Shown piece after piece: positions 51,190-60,849 of a stretch of DNA of 64,000 nt. The notes under the pieces are model-generated. The model made no database searches. It was not told the DNA's origin and saw only the letters and a list, made by a program, of their open reading frames with translations. This stretch comes from JAOZPE01 sp964601275. Its GTDB lineage: Bacteria > Krumholzibacteriota > Krumholzibacteriia > JAJRXK01. The position numbers and the translations under genes were made by a program. The stretch is from positions 186,001 to 250,000 of the forward strand of contig CAZRMV010000003.1 in the NCBI GenBank assembly GCA_964601275.1. The letters are read 5' to 3'. Each line of letters begins with the position of its first letter. Positions within the stretch are counted from its first letter, which is position 1.

Positions 51190-52262
51190 CGGTTGGCTCG
51201 GTAGAAGAGGATGGCGCCGAGGATCCCGTAGAGGATGTTCGGCGCCCAGGCCGAAAGCCACACCGGCATGGCGCCGGTCTTTCCCAGCGACAAGCCGAAG
51301 TCCATGAGGATCCAGTAGGCCGAGGCCAGGCCCATGGTGAAGCCGAATCCGGCCCAGAGGGTGGTCTTGCTCCGGCCCGCGCCCAGCGAGATTCCCAGCA
51401 CCACCATCAGCAGGTTGACCAGGGGGAAGGCCAGCTTGTTGGCCATGGTGGCCCGGTAGGGGATCGGATTCCCGCCGTTGCGGCCCACCCAGTCCGCGAA
51501 TTGTTTCAGCTCGAAATAGTTCATGTTGTCCGGGTCGACTTCCCGGCGGCTGAAGTCGGCGGGTGTCTCGTTCGATTCCTCGACACGGTATTCCTCGAAG
51601 CGGGTCACGGTCTCCTTCTCGCCCCGGAAGGTGCGGATCGTTCCGTCCTCGGCCACCCATTTCCTTCCATCCCAGCGCGCGCGCCGGGCGTCGATCCGCC
51701 GCACCATGACACTGTCGGCGAAGACCTCCATCGAGAATCCCGAGAGGATGGGGGGGCGGGGACGGAAGGCCGCGATGATGTAGACCTCCCCCTTCTGGCC
51801 GATGTAGGTGAAATTCCTCTTCGCCTTGAGGTCCTGCCGGATCTTGCCCTGGATCTCGTACTTGGAGACATCGTCGTGTTTCTCGTTGCTGTAGGGGACG
51901 ACGTATTCCCGGAAGAGAAGCGCGCCGACGGAGACCACAAGTCCCAGGATCACAAGCGCCCTCGAGGCTTTCGCCAGGCTGACTCCGGAGGACAGGAGCG
52001 CGGCGTACTCGTTGTTCTTGGACAGCGATCCCAAGGTGAACAGGCTGGCCAGCAACATGCTCACCGGCAGACACAGGTCGATGATGATGGGAAGCTTGAA
52101 GAAATAGTAGCGCAGTACGGAGATGACGCGGGCGTTGTCATCGAGGAAGTTGTCCAGATGATCGAAGAGATCCACCAGGAGGAAGATGGCGACGAAGGCC
52201 AGGATCGACCAGATGAGGGTCCGCAGGAACGATCTGAGAACGTAGCGGTCGATGAGATTCAC
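51186..52262 (-). CDS. lptG: LPS export permease LptG
   Basis: 358 aa; GTG at 52262 overlaps the lptF stop (GTGA). YjgP/YjgQ-family layout: LIDRYVLRSFLRTLIWSILA at the N terminus, two membrane segments (LVDLFDHLDNFL between them, then LCLPVSMLLASLFTLGSLSKNNEYAALLSSGVS split by the coupling helix), a periplasmic jellyroll, and C-terminal segments with FPLVNLLMVVLGISLGAGRS. It forms LptB2FG with LptF and LptB. The C-terminal pair is assigned LptG by order and by the conserved ADWVGRNGGNP segment; F/G naming is by position. Confidence 0.9.
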   Translation of the reverse strand: MNLIDRYVLRSFLRTLIWSILAFVAIFLLVDLFDHLDNFLDDNARVISVLRYYFFKLPIIIDLCLPVSMLLASLFTLGSLSKNNEYAALLSSGVSLAKASRALVILGLVVSVGALLFREYVVPYSNEKHDDVSKYEIQGKIRQDLKAKRNFTYIGQKGEVYIIAAFRPRPPILSGFSMEVFADSVMVRRIDARRARWDGRKWVAEDGTIRTFRGEKETVTRFEEYRVEESNETPADFSRREVDPDNMNYFELKQFADWVGRNGGNPIPYRATMANKLAFPLVNLLMVVLGISLGAGRSKTTLWAGFGFTMGLASAYWILMDFGLSLGKTGAMPVWLSAWAPNILYGILGAILFYRANR

Positions 52263-53626
52263 GCACGCCCCGCCTTCAATCGACGCATCCAGGCCGGCAC
52301 CTGGAAGCGGATCATCCGGGTCTCCTGGACCGACTGGTGGAGGTAGAAGATCCCCAGCGGGCCCAGCACGAGGTTCGCCGCCCACATCGCGAGCCACGGA
52401 GACAGGAACCCGCGGTCGGCCAGCTTCTCGCCCCCGGAGAGAAAGAGATAGTAGATGATATAGGCGGCCAGGCTGAGTCCCACCGAGACCCCGCGCCCGC
52501 CGCGGGAGGTGGTGACTGCCAGCGGGACCCCCAGCAGGACGAAGACCAGGCAGGCTCCCGGGATGGCGAACTTCTTGTGGTACTCGACCGCGTAGCGTCC
52601 CGACCGGTTGCGATGGGAGCGGGCGACCTGGCCCTTCACCGCCAGCGCCCGGCCCCGGCGGTCGAATTCGCCGGCGAGGCGGCGACGTTCGCTGACCGCG
52701 CTTCCGCCCATTCCCGCCGATTCGATGCTGCCGCGATCCAGCAACTCCAAGAGCGGGGAGAGGGCGGTGTCCGCGAGTTCCTTCGATTCGCCGAGGGCCT
52801 TCTGGTAGTAGGCCCACTCCTCCCGCTCGGCCTGCTTGAGCTCGTGCAGGTCCATGGAGCGGTCGTTCTTCCTCACGTTGGCGCCCCCCAGTCCGAAGTC
52901 GTCCCGGAGGGTGATGGTGAAGGTCTGGCGGTCGAAGGCGGTACGGTGGTAGACGATCGGGTCCCGGCGGTCGGGGAGACTGTGGTACTCGCCGGAGTAG
53001 AGATCCAATTGCAACCTTCCCTGGCCCTGGCTGATCAGGCGGCCCCACTTGGCCACGATGACGTCGGGGTGGGTGTCGCCCCGTCCTTCCCGTTTGACCA
53101 GGATCACGTCCTCGAGGCGGCCACTGCGGCTGTCCTTGTGCCGGACGAAGATGGTGTACTGCTCGTCGATCTTGACGAAGGCGTTCTCCCGGATCGCGAA
53201 GGTCGGCCGCTTGTTGTGGATCTCCACCAGCAACTGGGTGAGACGGTAGTTGGTGCGGGGCAGGACCCAGTGGTTGTACCCCACCATGACCACGCCGGTG
53301 AGCAATCCGACCAGGATGAGAGGGGAGGCGATGCGGTAGAGGCTGACTCCGGTGGCCTTCAGGGCGGTGATCTCGTTGTCGGCGGCCAGGTGCCCGATGG
53401 CCATCAGGACGCCGATGAGGATGCCCATTGGTACGGTTAGTGCAAAAATGTGTCCCAGACTCAGCAGGAGTACTTCCGCCACGATCGCGAATTGGATCCC
53501 CTTGTCGAGGAAGAGATCGACGTACTTCTGGAGCACGTCGATCATCAGAATGAAGGTGGTGACCGAGAGTCCGAAGAAGAACGGTGGGGCGAAGGTCCTC
53601 AGAATGTGCCGGTCGATCAAGGACAT
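52259..53626 (-). CDS. lptF: LPS export permease LptF
   Basis: 455 aa, longer than LptG because of an expanded periplasmic jellyroll (about residues 115-330). N-terminal MSLIDRHILRTFAPPFFFGL, coupling region VPMGILIGVLMAIGHLAADN followed by EITALKATGVSLYRIASPL, and C-terminal FAIPGACLVFVLLGVPLAVTTSRGG with GVSVGLSLAAYIIYYLFL. It extracts LPS from the inner membrane together with LptG and LptB. It is transcribed divergently from sprA. Confidence 0.92.
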   Translation of the reverse strand: MSLIDRHILRTFAPPFFFGLSVTTFILMIDVLQKYVDLFLDKGIQFAIVAEVLLLSLGHIFALTVPMGILIGVLMAIGHLAADNEITALKATGVSLYRIASPLILVGLLTGVVMVGYNHWVLPRTNYRLTQLLVEIHNKRPTFAIRENAFVKIDEQYTIFVRHKDSRSGRLEDVILVKREGRGDTHPDVIVAKWGRLISQGQGRLQLDLYSGEYHSLPDRRDPIVYHRTAFDRQTFTITLRDDFGLGGANVRKNDRSMDLHELKQAEREEWAYYQKALGESKELADTALSPLLELLDRGSIESAGMGGSAVSERRRLAGEFDRRGRALAVKGQVARSHRNRSGRYAVEYHKKFAIPGACLVFVLLGVPLAVTTSRGGRGVSVGLSLAAYIIYYLFLSGGEKLADRGFLSPWLAMWAANLVLGPLGIFYLHQSVQETRMIRFQVPAWMRRLKAGRA

Positions 53627-53664
53627 GGGCTCATTTCCGCGTCGAGAGATCCGGGGGCGGCGAA

Positions 53665-53693
53665 AGTCTAGGTTGGGGTGCCGGACACCTCAA
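53665..53693 (-). promoter_or_regulatory. Promoter for lptF-lptG (minus strand)
   Basis: On the minus strand: TTGAGG (53693-53688), 17-nt spacer, TAGACT (53670-53665). The predicted start near 53658 gives a ~32-nt leader. On the plus strand the same DNA holds a weaker TTGGGG (53673-53678), 17 nt, GATACT (53696-53701) that could serve sprA, so the two promoters would overlap head-on. Confidence 0.45.
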
Positions 53694-53860
53694 CCGATAC
53701 TTGCTCCCGCTGGCTGAGTTCCCGACCCCCCGGGGGGGAGGGGGAAAAACGGAGAATCCCGGGCTGCTGGAGGGCCCGGGAGCTGGGGTCGGGTGACCCC
53801 CGCGGAGGTCACGTTGTGTCCCTGGAAGGGGACATCCGCGCCGTGGAAAGATGAGGCCGG

Positions 53861-56800
53861 GTGGGGAAGACCCCCCTGGAAGCAGAGGCAGCGACGGACT
53901 TGACCCACCCAAAACGCACCGCATGGCTCCTTCTGGCGCTGCTGCTCGCCGCATCGTCCGCGCGTGCCCAGGGTCTGAGCGATCCGGGGAGCAGACGCCT
54001 GCCCCGAGACCGCTGGATCATCGATCTCCTTCCCCGGGTCACCGACCATCCCGATGTCCTGAGCGCCCACGAGGCCCTCATCCGACAGAGGTACCTCGAT
54101 TTCGGGGTCGACCCGATGGGCAAGTCCGAGACGGTGTCCACCGCCACCCTCCTGCGGAGATGGCTGGCCGACAACGCGGGGCAGGTGCTCTTCGAGAAAC
54201 CCCGGCAGGTGGAGATCCTCGAGGCGATGGACGGCATCGCCGAGGCGGTCTTCTACCGTTACCCCGAGTCGTTCCTCTTCTACGCACCCCTGGACACCAA
54301 CCTGGTGGGCGTCGCGTTCGAACCCCCCCGCCCGGTCGACGATCCGCAGGTCGAGGTGCGGATCGTCACCCGGTCGGGACTCTTGAGGGGAGCGATCGCG
54401 GTGGCCTTGAACGACCAGTGGCGTTCCACCCTGAGCCGGCGGGCGGCGGCCGCCCGCTCCAAGGAAGGCCTGTTGAACTTCACCGTCCCGATCAAGCTGC
54501 CCCGGACCCTGGAACGGCTCATCGGGAAGGGAGAGGCCACCAGCATCCGGATCAGCGGCCAGGAGAAGATCTCCATCGGGGGAACCTCGACGATTCGCGA
54601 CAACTTCCTCGGCAACGAGATCCAGCAGAGACAGAGTCTCTTCCCGACCCTGGAGATGAAGCAGAGCCTCCGGGTGAACCTCGATGGACAGGTGGGTGAG
54701 AAGATCAAGGTTCGGGTCACCCACGACAGTGAAGCCTTCGGCAACGACGCCACCCAGGTGAAACTGAGTTTCGAAGGGGACGAAGATGACATCATCCAGA
54801 CCATCCGGGCCGGGAACATCGACGTGACCCTTCCTTCTTCGAGGCTGCTGGGGATCCAGGCCCAACGAGGGGGTCTCTTCGGCGTCAAGGTGGAGGGCGC
54901 CCTCGGTCCCCTCGACTTCACCCTGTTGACCTCCAAGGAGCAGAGCCAGCAGGGCAAGCGCTCGTTCTCGGCGGCCGGCGGAACCACCCAGGAATTCGAG
55001 ATCAGTTCGACCGACTACGTGAAGAACCGCATCTTCCGCCTCACCGCGCCACAGGCCATGTTCTTCACCGCCGGGGACACCATCGGAGGAGCCGTGGTTC
55101 CCTTCAGCCTCCAGGACCAGAGCGCCGGCTGGGACCCCCAGTGGCGGATCGATGTGTCGAGCCTCGACCTGTACGTGAGCGTGCCGAGCGGCCAGGTGGC
55201 GGCCCTGGACAAGGGAGATGTCCTCGACGTGTTTCCCGGCCGCGCCTACATGGAGCGCACCGGGTACTACTGGGGCTGGACCGGAGGAACTCCCGACCCC
55301 AACGCCGATCCGGTCTTCGGCGACGAGGCCTTCGTCCAGGCGCCGACCTGGCGGCGGCTGGCGGTCACCGAATGGCGACCCCTGATCGACGCGGACAAGG
55401 GCACCTTGATCGGGATCCTGCTCACCAATGAACTCCAGCAGAACATCGCGCTGGGGGTGACCTACGACGTGGTCGACGCGTCGGGCACCCTGGTCATGAG
55501 GGTGGGTCGTCCCTGGTTCGGCGGTGCGTTCGACCCAATCCCCAACCCCGACGGCCCCAAGCCCGGCGAAGAGCAGATCTACTATTTCAAGCTGATCAAG
55601 GCGGTCTCCCAGAGTGCTCCGGATCCGGGAAATCCCCTGGGTCTCTACGGCCAGGGCTTCGACCTGGCGTGGGAATATATGTTCCGCAATTTCTACTTCC
55701 TGCGGGGCGTCGGGATCGACCCCACCACCCTGAAGGTGGAGATCCGCACCAACAACAACAATCCGCTCAACGAATTCGAGGTGGCTCCTCCGGAGAGCCG
55801 GCGCCGATGGCTCAACATCTTCGGACTGGATACCAAGGACTCGCAGGGCAATCCCGTCGAGGGTGGTGACGGGCTCATCGACCTCGACGCCAACGTGGTC
55901 TTTCCCGACCTGGGTCTCTTGCAGTTTCCCAGCCCGACTCCGTTCGATGAGAGCTACCTGTCCGGCCGCGCCGACCAGGGAGGAAACGACGGCGTTCCCG
56001 CCCCCGATCTCTACCGCAAGGCGCTCACCTCGATCGCCGAGAGCCAGAACCATTTCTTCAACATCTTCGTCAGCCATGCCTCCACCTCTTCCCGGCTCTC
56101 CCTGGGCGCGTTCAACATCAAGGAGGGCAGCGAGGAGGTGCGTTTGGACGGAAGGACGCTCACCCGGGGGGTCGACTACGACATCGACTACTTCAGCGGG
56201 GAGATCACCCTCACCGGTGCGGCCAGCCAACTGAACGCCCAGACCAACATCTCCGTCGATTTCGAGGTCGATCCCCTCTTCGGCGGAGGCCGGACCAGCC
56301 TGAACGGGTTGAATCTCGGGTACCACCTGGGGCGCAACAAGACCATCTCGAGCACCTGGCTCCTGCAGAGCAAGCCATCCAACAATCGAAAGCCCCGATT
56401 GGGAGAGGAACCGACCAAGGACTGGGTGGGCAATCTCACCGCCAAACTGCAGTTCGAGCCGCAATTCCTGACCTCGCTGGCGAACCTGCTTCCGATGGTC
56501 AACAGCACCGAGCCGAGCCGCCTGAACCTCGATGCCGAAGTGGCAGTCTCGATCCCCAACCCCAACACCAACGGCAACGCGTATCTCGATGATTTCGAGT
56601 CGGTCGACCGGAGCGATGTCATCCCCATGGGCCGCGAGGGATGGTGGTGGGCCAGCCTACCCGCCGAGTACGACAGCCCCACCGCCGTCGACCGGAAGTT
56701 CGAGCCGGACGACCGGGCCTACGTGAGATGGTATCGCCCCTCGCCCTCGGTGACCCGGGAAGACCTCAATCCTGCCCTGAGCGAGCAGGAGCGGCGGGAT

Positions 56801-59800
56801 ATCGTCCCGGCCTTGCATCTGCAGATGGAGGCCGATGCCTCCGGAGGGGCCTGGGGTGACAGTCTCTATACCGGGATCATGCGGGGATTCCCGTCGGACC
56901 TCGATCTGACCGAGGCACAATTCCTCGAGTTCTGGGTGAACGACTTCCAGCCCAACGAGGCGGATCGACAGGGCGTTCTGCACTTCGATTTCGGTTTCAT
57001 CAACGAAGACTTCTATTGGAAATGGGTATTCGACCAGGACCAACAGCGCTTCGTCCTGCAACAGTTCGAACTCGATCAGGAAGACCAGGACAACGACGGC
57101 ACCCTGCAGACCCAGGAGGACGTCGGTCTCGATGGCGTGGCCAACGAGCTGGAAGACAGTCCGCATCCGCCGTTCCAGAATGTCCCCTCGCGGTCGAGCG
57201 ATCCCGGGGGAGACGACTTCGATTCGACCCGGGAGAGCGATGCGAGCCCCTTCCCCCGCATCAACGGACTCGAACGCAACCAACGCCTGGATACCGAGGA
57301 CATCAACCGCAGCGGTTTCATGGACATGGTCGATGGGTACTTCACCATGACGCTGCCGTTGGACGACCAGGAACACATCATCGTCGACATCAACAAGGAA
57401 TTCCCCGACTACATCCCTGCCGACGACCGCAAGAAGAACAACGCCTGGCGGAAATACCGCATCGACCTGAGGGAAGTGGCGGTGCGTATCGCGCATCTGG
57501 GAGAATTCGGATACACCGCGGACAGTCCCGATCTCTCGCGGATCCGCTTCCTGCGCATCTGGTACGAGATTCCCGGGGGAAGCCCGGTGGGACGACACGA
57601 CCTGGAGTTCGCGGAGATGCGTTTCCTGGGAAACCGCTGGATCTCCGATGGGATCCACGATGCGGACACCCACGATCGGCTCGATCCGGTGGAAGCGGCT
57701 CCCGCCGACTTCAAGGTGGGTGTGCTCAACAACAAGGACAATCCCGACTACATCCCGCCGGTGTTCCCCGACACCCGCAACAACGTGGCGGAAAAGGAGC
57801 AATCCCTGCAATTGGCCTACACCAACCTGGGGCCGGGCCAGGAGATCCGGGTACGCAAGGATGTGCCGGGAACCAAGGGGCAGGACTTCAGCCAGTACGG
57901 AGAACTGAATTTCTTCTGGCGTGCGCCTCTCTCGGTGACCCAGCCGGTGCAGCTCGATCCGACGCAGCAACATCTCGTCCCGTTCTTCTGGGTGGGCACC
58001 GATTCGTTGAACTACTACGAGATCTCCTTTCGTTTCGATGAGGTGGGTGTCGACCCCAACACCGGTTGGCAGCAGGTACGGGTCCTCACCGATGAGATGA
58101 CCAACGCCAAGGTGGATGACAGTATCTCCCAGGAGGTCGTACTTCCCGGCGGGGAGACCATCCGGGTGGGAACCGTCACCGATATCGAGAATGGCAGCGT
58201 CTACCGGCTCGTCATCCGGGGCCGGCCCGATCTTCGCCGGGTCCGGCGCTATTATGCCGGGGTACGTTATGAGAAGCAGACCGACGGCACCGGGACCCCC
58301 GCCGGACCTCTGTTGACCGGCGACGTGCTCTTCAATGAGCTGCGTCTGCGGAAGGTGAACCGGGCCCTTGGATTCGCCAAGCAGCTCAGCCTGAGCACCG
58401 CCATCCCGGGTCTGGGCGACATCAGTGGTTCCTTCAGCGAGACCGACGCGGAGTACCGGGGGTTGAACCGCGATGTCGGAAGCGGTTCGACCGACCGGAA
58501 TCTGCAGGTCAGGGCCTCGACCAAGCTGCAGAACCTCGTGCCGACCTTCGGTTTCGATCTTCCCTTCAGCATCAACGCCACCCGCCGGGCGTCGAAACCC
58601 AAGTTCTTCCCCGATGACGACGTCCGGTTGCTCGACGCGTCGTTGCAGGACAGTCTGAGCACCGAGGAGAGCAGTGAAAGCTTCAATTTCCAGGTGCGCA
58701 AGCGATCGGCGAGCCGGAACAAGATCCTCGCCTACACCCTCGACCGGCTCGCGTATTCCTACAGCGTGACCCGCAGCCGCCTGGCCAGCCCGCGGCGCAA
58801 CAACCGGCGCTACACCGACAAGTCCCAGTACAATTACGATCTAAATTTCGGAGCGGGCAGCATCGTCCGGATTCCGCTGTTGGGATACAAGTTCCGGATC
58901 CTTCCCACCCAGGTGACCGTGAGCAGTACGTGGACCAAGGACAACAACGAGACCACCAACAAGTTCGAGGACGGCAGTTTCCAACAAACCGCAACCTTCA
59001 CCAAGAAGGTGACGAACAATTCGACCATCTCGTTCTCCCCGTTCCGCAACATGCGCTTTTCCTTCAGCGTGTCCTCGGTGCGCGACCCCAATCGCAACCA
59101 TCTGATCACCGACGATTCCGGGCGGGTGATCGATGAGGAGAGGGTCAAGTGGCTCGGCTTCATCTGGGGAATGGAGAACAATCACAACGAACGCCTCAGC
59201 CTGAACTACACTCCCCTGTTGCCGGTGGTGCGCTGGTTCAAACCCGACATCCAGTTCACCGGCAGCTACGGGGAGAACCGCAATATCGCGGTGCGTCGCA
59301 CCCAGAAGGTCCAGGAGACCGACCCGGTGACCGGTCAACCGGTCAACGTGACGCTTTACCTCGATGGCGAGAAGGTCCGTCATCTCAACGGCACCAACGA
59401 TCTGACCCTGCGCAGCGAGATCGACCTGGGTGGGTTCTTCAAGAAGGTGCTCGGGACGGGGAGAAAGCCCCCGGCGCGGCGCCAGCCGCAGGCGACGGCC
59501 CGCCGGCAGGTGAGCAGGGTGCAACGCCGCCGCAGCCCCACCCTGCCCCAGCCCAAACCACCTCCCGCGCCGGCGGACACCACCGGAACCTCCGGAACGA
59601 AGCCCCCGGCCGGCGGCGGAAGCCCGCCGGGAAAGGGGGGAGCCGGCGGAACCCAGGAGGGGGGCGGATCGACCACCGGAACGGGAGGCCAGGGCTCCGG
59701 CGGCGCCAGCGGAACGGGGCCGGACGCAAACTGGCCGACGCCTTCGCAGGCTGCGCCGCCCGCCACGGCCGGGTCTGGGCTTCCCGAGGGGGAGTCATCG

Positions 59801-60841
59801 TCCACCGGCGGGAAGGACACCGGCGAGGGGAAGGCGGCCGGCGAGAAGGGCGCTGACAAAGCCCAGTTCCATCCCAAGGCCGCCCTGGCGGGGCTCTTGC
59901 GACCGGTGGCTTCCCTTCTGCGCGAGATCCAGCCGGTGCGCGTGAGTTACAATCTGCAGAACAACACCAGCTATCAGCACGCGGCGGACCGGGCAGTGTG
60001 GCTGTACCGTCTGGCGTTCGTCAACGATCCCGGGGTCGGCGGCGCCGGTTCGAAGTTCGACGCGAACGGAGATCCCGTCGACGACAATTACAGTTCGTTC
60101 CGCAAGACCCGGAAGAATCGCTTGAATCTGAGCACCCAGACCCGTCTCAGCCGCAATATCCGGCTCGATCTGACCTACACCCGCAACTGGGGGGAGAACT
60201 CCAGCAATCTGCAGAGTACGGCGAGGGACCTCAGCCTGGAATGGCCGGTTCTCACTCTCAACTTCCAGAACGTGCAGAACTGGAAGATCTTTGGGAACCT
60301 CTTCAGCATGTCGACCATCGATTTCACCTATCGCAACACCAGCAGCATCCGGGGTCAGACGGCGACCAACGAAGGAACACCCCGCCGGACCCGGAGTATC
60401 CAACCCCGTTGGAACGTCCGCTTCAAGAACGACCTCTCGGCGAACCTCAATGTGAACTTCACCGAGGACCGGGCCCAGTCGGCCGGGAAGGACAACGTCA
60501 CCAATCGGATCAGCGTCAACATGCAATTCAGCAAGAGTTTCGACGCCCACGGAGCGCTGGGTTTCCTGCGTTTCGGAAAGGCCGGAACCGGATCGACCAT
60601 CGACGCCACCCTCGATCTCTCCTTCGATCAGCGCAAGTCCGCCCGTAGGCTGGAGAACAACCGCGAGGACCAGGTGACCGGCAATCGGACGATCACCATC
60701 CGGCCCCGGTTCAACTACCAGTTCAGCCGAGCCTTGAATGCGGGGATGGACCTGAGTTATTCGAGGAACAAGGATCTCGGCAATACCCAGAACGGATCGA
60801 CCAGTTTCGGGATCGGCTTCAACGCCACCTTCACCTTCTAG
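53861..60841 (+). CDS. sprA: SprA/Sov-type giant outer-membrane protein (T9SS translocon-like)
   Basis: 2,326 aa, the size of SprA/Sov (~2,400). GTG 53861 follows GAGG; an in-frame TTG 53900 is an alternative that keeps the signal peptide (core WLLLALLLA, cleavage ARA before Gln37). Most of the chain is repeated beta-strand pairs rich in Asn, Asp and Arg, including family-like stretches NAYLDDFESVDRSDVIPMG, YTNLGPGQEIRVRKD and FNFQVRKRSASRNKI. It ends in alternating aromatic strands with terminal Phe (FNATFTF), typical of a Bam-inserted barrel. Residues about 1866-1999 are a Pro/Gly/Thr-rich low-complexity insert. SprA forms the 36-strand channel of type IX secretion in Bacteroidota; PorV, GldKLMN and the other partners are not in this window. 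A QC-like enzyme gene follows after 8 nt. Confidence 0.88.
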   Translation: MGKTPLEAEAATDLTHPKRTAWLLLALLLAASSARAQGLSDPGSRRLPRDRWIIDLLPRVTDHPDVLSAHEALIRQRYLDFGVDPMGKSETVSTATLLRRWLADNAGQVLFEKPRQVEILEAMDGIAEAVFYRYPESFLFYAPLDTNLVGVAFEPPRPVDDPQVEVRIVTRSGLLRGAIAVALNDQWRSTLSRRAAAARSKEGLLNFTVPIKLPRTLERLIGKGEATSIRISGQEKISIGGTSTIRDNFLGNEIQQRQSLFPTLEMKQSLRVNLDGQVGEKIKVRVTHDSEAFGNDATQVKLSFEGDEDDIIQTIRAGNIDVTLPSSRLLGIQAQRGGLFGVKVEGALGPLDFTLLTSKEQSQQGKRSFSAAGGTTQEFEISSTDYVKNRIFRLTAPQAMFFTAGDTIGGAVVPFSLQDQSAGWDPQWRIDVSSLDLYVSVPSGQVAALDKGDVLDVFPGRAYMERTGYYWGWTGGTPDPNADPVFGDEAFVQAPTWRRLAVTEWRPLIDADKGTLIGILLTNELQQNIALGVTYDVVDASGTLVMRVGRPWFGGAFDPIPNPDGPKPGEEQIYYFKLIKAVSQSAPDPGNPLGLYGQGFDLAWEYMFRNFYFLRGVGIDPTTLKVEIRTNNNNPLNEFEVAPPESRRRWLNIFGLDTKDSQGNPVEGGDGLIDLDANVVFPDLGLLQFPSPTPFDESYLSGRADQGGNDGVPAPDLYRKALTSIAESQNHFFNIFVSHASTSSRLSLGAFNIKEGSEEVRLDGRTLTRGVDYDIDYFSGEITLTGAASQLNAQTNISVDFEVDPLFGGGRTSLNGLNLGYHLGRNKTISSTWLLQSKPSNNRKPRLGEEPTKDWVGNLTAKLQFEPQFLTSLANLLPMVNSTEPSRLNLDAEVAVSIPNPNTNGNAYLDDFESVDRSDVIPMGREGWWWASLPAEYDSPTAVDRKFEPDDRAYVRWYRPSPSVTREDLNPALSEQERRDIVPALHLQMEADASGGAWGDSLYTGIMRGFPSDLDLTEAQFLEFWVNDFQPNEADRQGVLHFDFGFINEDFYWKWVFDQDQQRFVLQQFELDQEDQDNDGTLQTQEDVGLDGVANELEDSPHPPFQNVPSRSSDPGGDDFDSTRESDASPFPRINGLERNQRLDTEDINRSGFMDMVDGYFTMTLPLDDQEHIIVDINKEFPDYIPADDRKKNNAWRKYRIDLREVAVRIAHLGEFGYTADSPDLSRIRFLRIWYEIPGGSPVGRHDLEFAEMRFLGNRWISDGIHDADTHDRLDPVEAAPADFKVGVLNNKDNPDYIPPVFPDTRNNVAEKEQSLQLAYTNLGPGQEIRVRKDVPGTKGQDFSQYGELNFFWRAPLSVTQPVQLDPTQQHLVPFFWVGTDSLNYYEISFRFDEVGVDPNTGWQQVRVLTDEMTNAKVDDSISQEVVLPGGETIRVGTVTDIENGSVYRLVIRGRPDLRRVRRYYAGVRYEKQTDGTGTPAGPLLTGDVLFNELRLRKVNRALGFAKQLSLSTAIPGLGDISGSFSETDAEYRGLNRDVGSGSTDRNLQVRASTKLQNLVPTFGFDLPFSINATRRASKPKFFPDDDVRLLDASLQDSLSTEESSESFNFQVRKRSASRNKILAYTLDRLAYSYSVTRSRLASPRRNNRRYTDKSQYNYDLNFGAGSIVRIPLLGYKFRILPTQVTVSSTWTKDNNETTNKFEDGSFQQTATFTKKVTNNSTISFSPFRNMRFSFSVSSVRDPNRNHLITDDSGRVIDEERVKWLGFIWGMENNHNERLSLNYTPLLPVVRWFKPDIQFTGSYGENRNIAVRRTQKVQETDPVTGQPVNVTLYLDGEKVRHLNGTNDLTLRSEIDLGGFFKKVLGTGRKPPARRQPQATARRQVSRVQRRRSPTLPQPKPPPAPADTTGTSGTKPPAGGGSPPGKGGAGGTQEGGGSTTGTGGQGSGGASGTGPDANWPTPSQAAPPATAGSGLPEGESSSTGGKDTGEGKAAGEKGADKAQFHPKAALAGLLRPVASLLREIQPVRVSYNLQNNTSYQHAADRAVWLYRLAFVNDPGVGGAGSKFDANGDPVDDNYSSFRKTRKNRLNLSTQTRLSRNIRLDLTYTRNWGENSSNLQSTARDLSLEWPVLTLNFQNVQNWKIFGNLFSMSTIDFTYRNTSSIRGQTATNEGTPRRTRSIQPRWNVRFKNDLSANLNVNFTEDRAQSAGKDNVTNRISVNMQFSKSFDAHGALGFLRFGKAGTGSTIDATLDLSFDQRKSARRLENNREDQVTGNRTITIRPRFNYQFSRALNAGMDLSYSRNKDLGNTQNGSTSFGIGFNATFTF

Positions 60842-60849
60842 GAGTCCCC

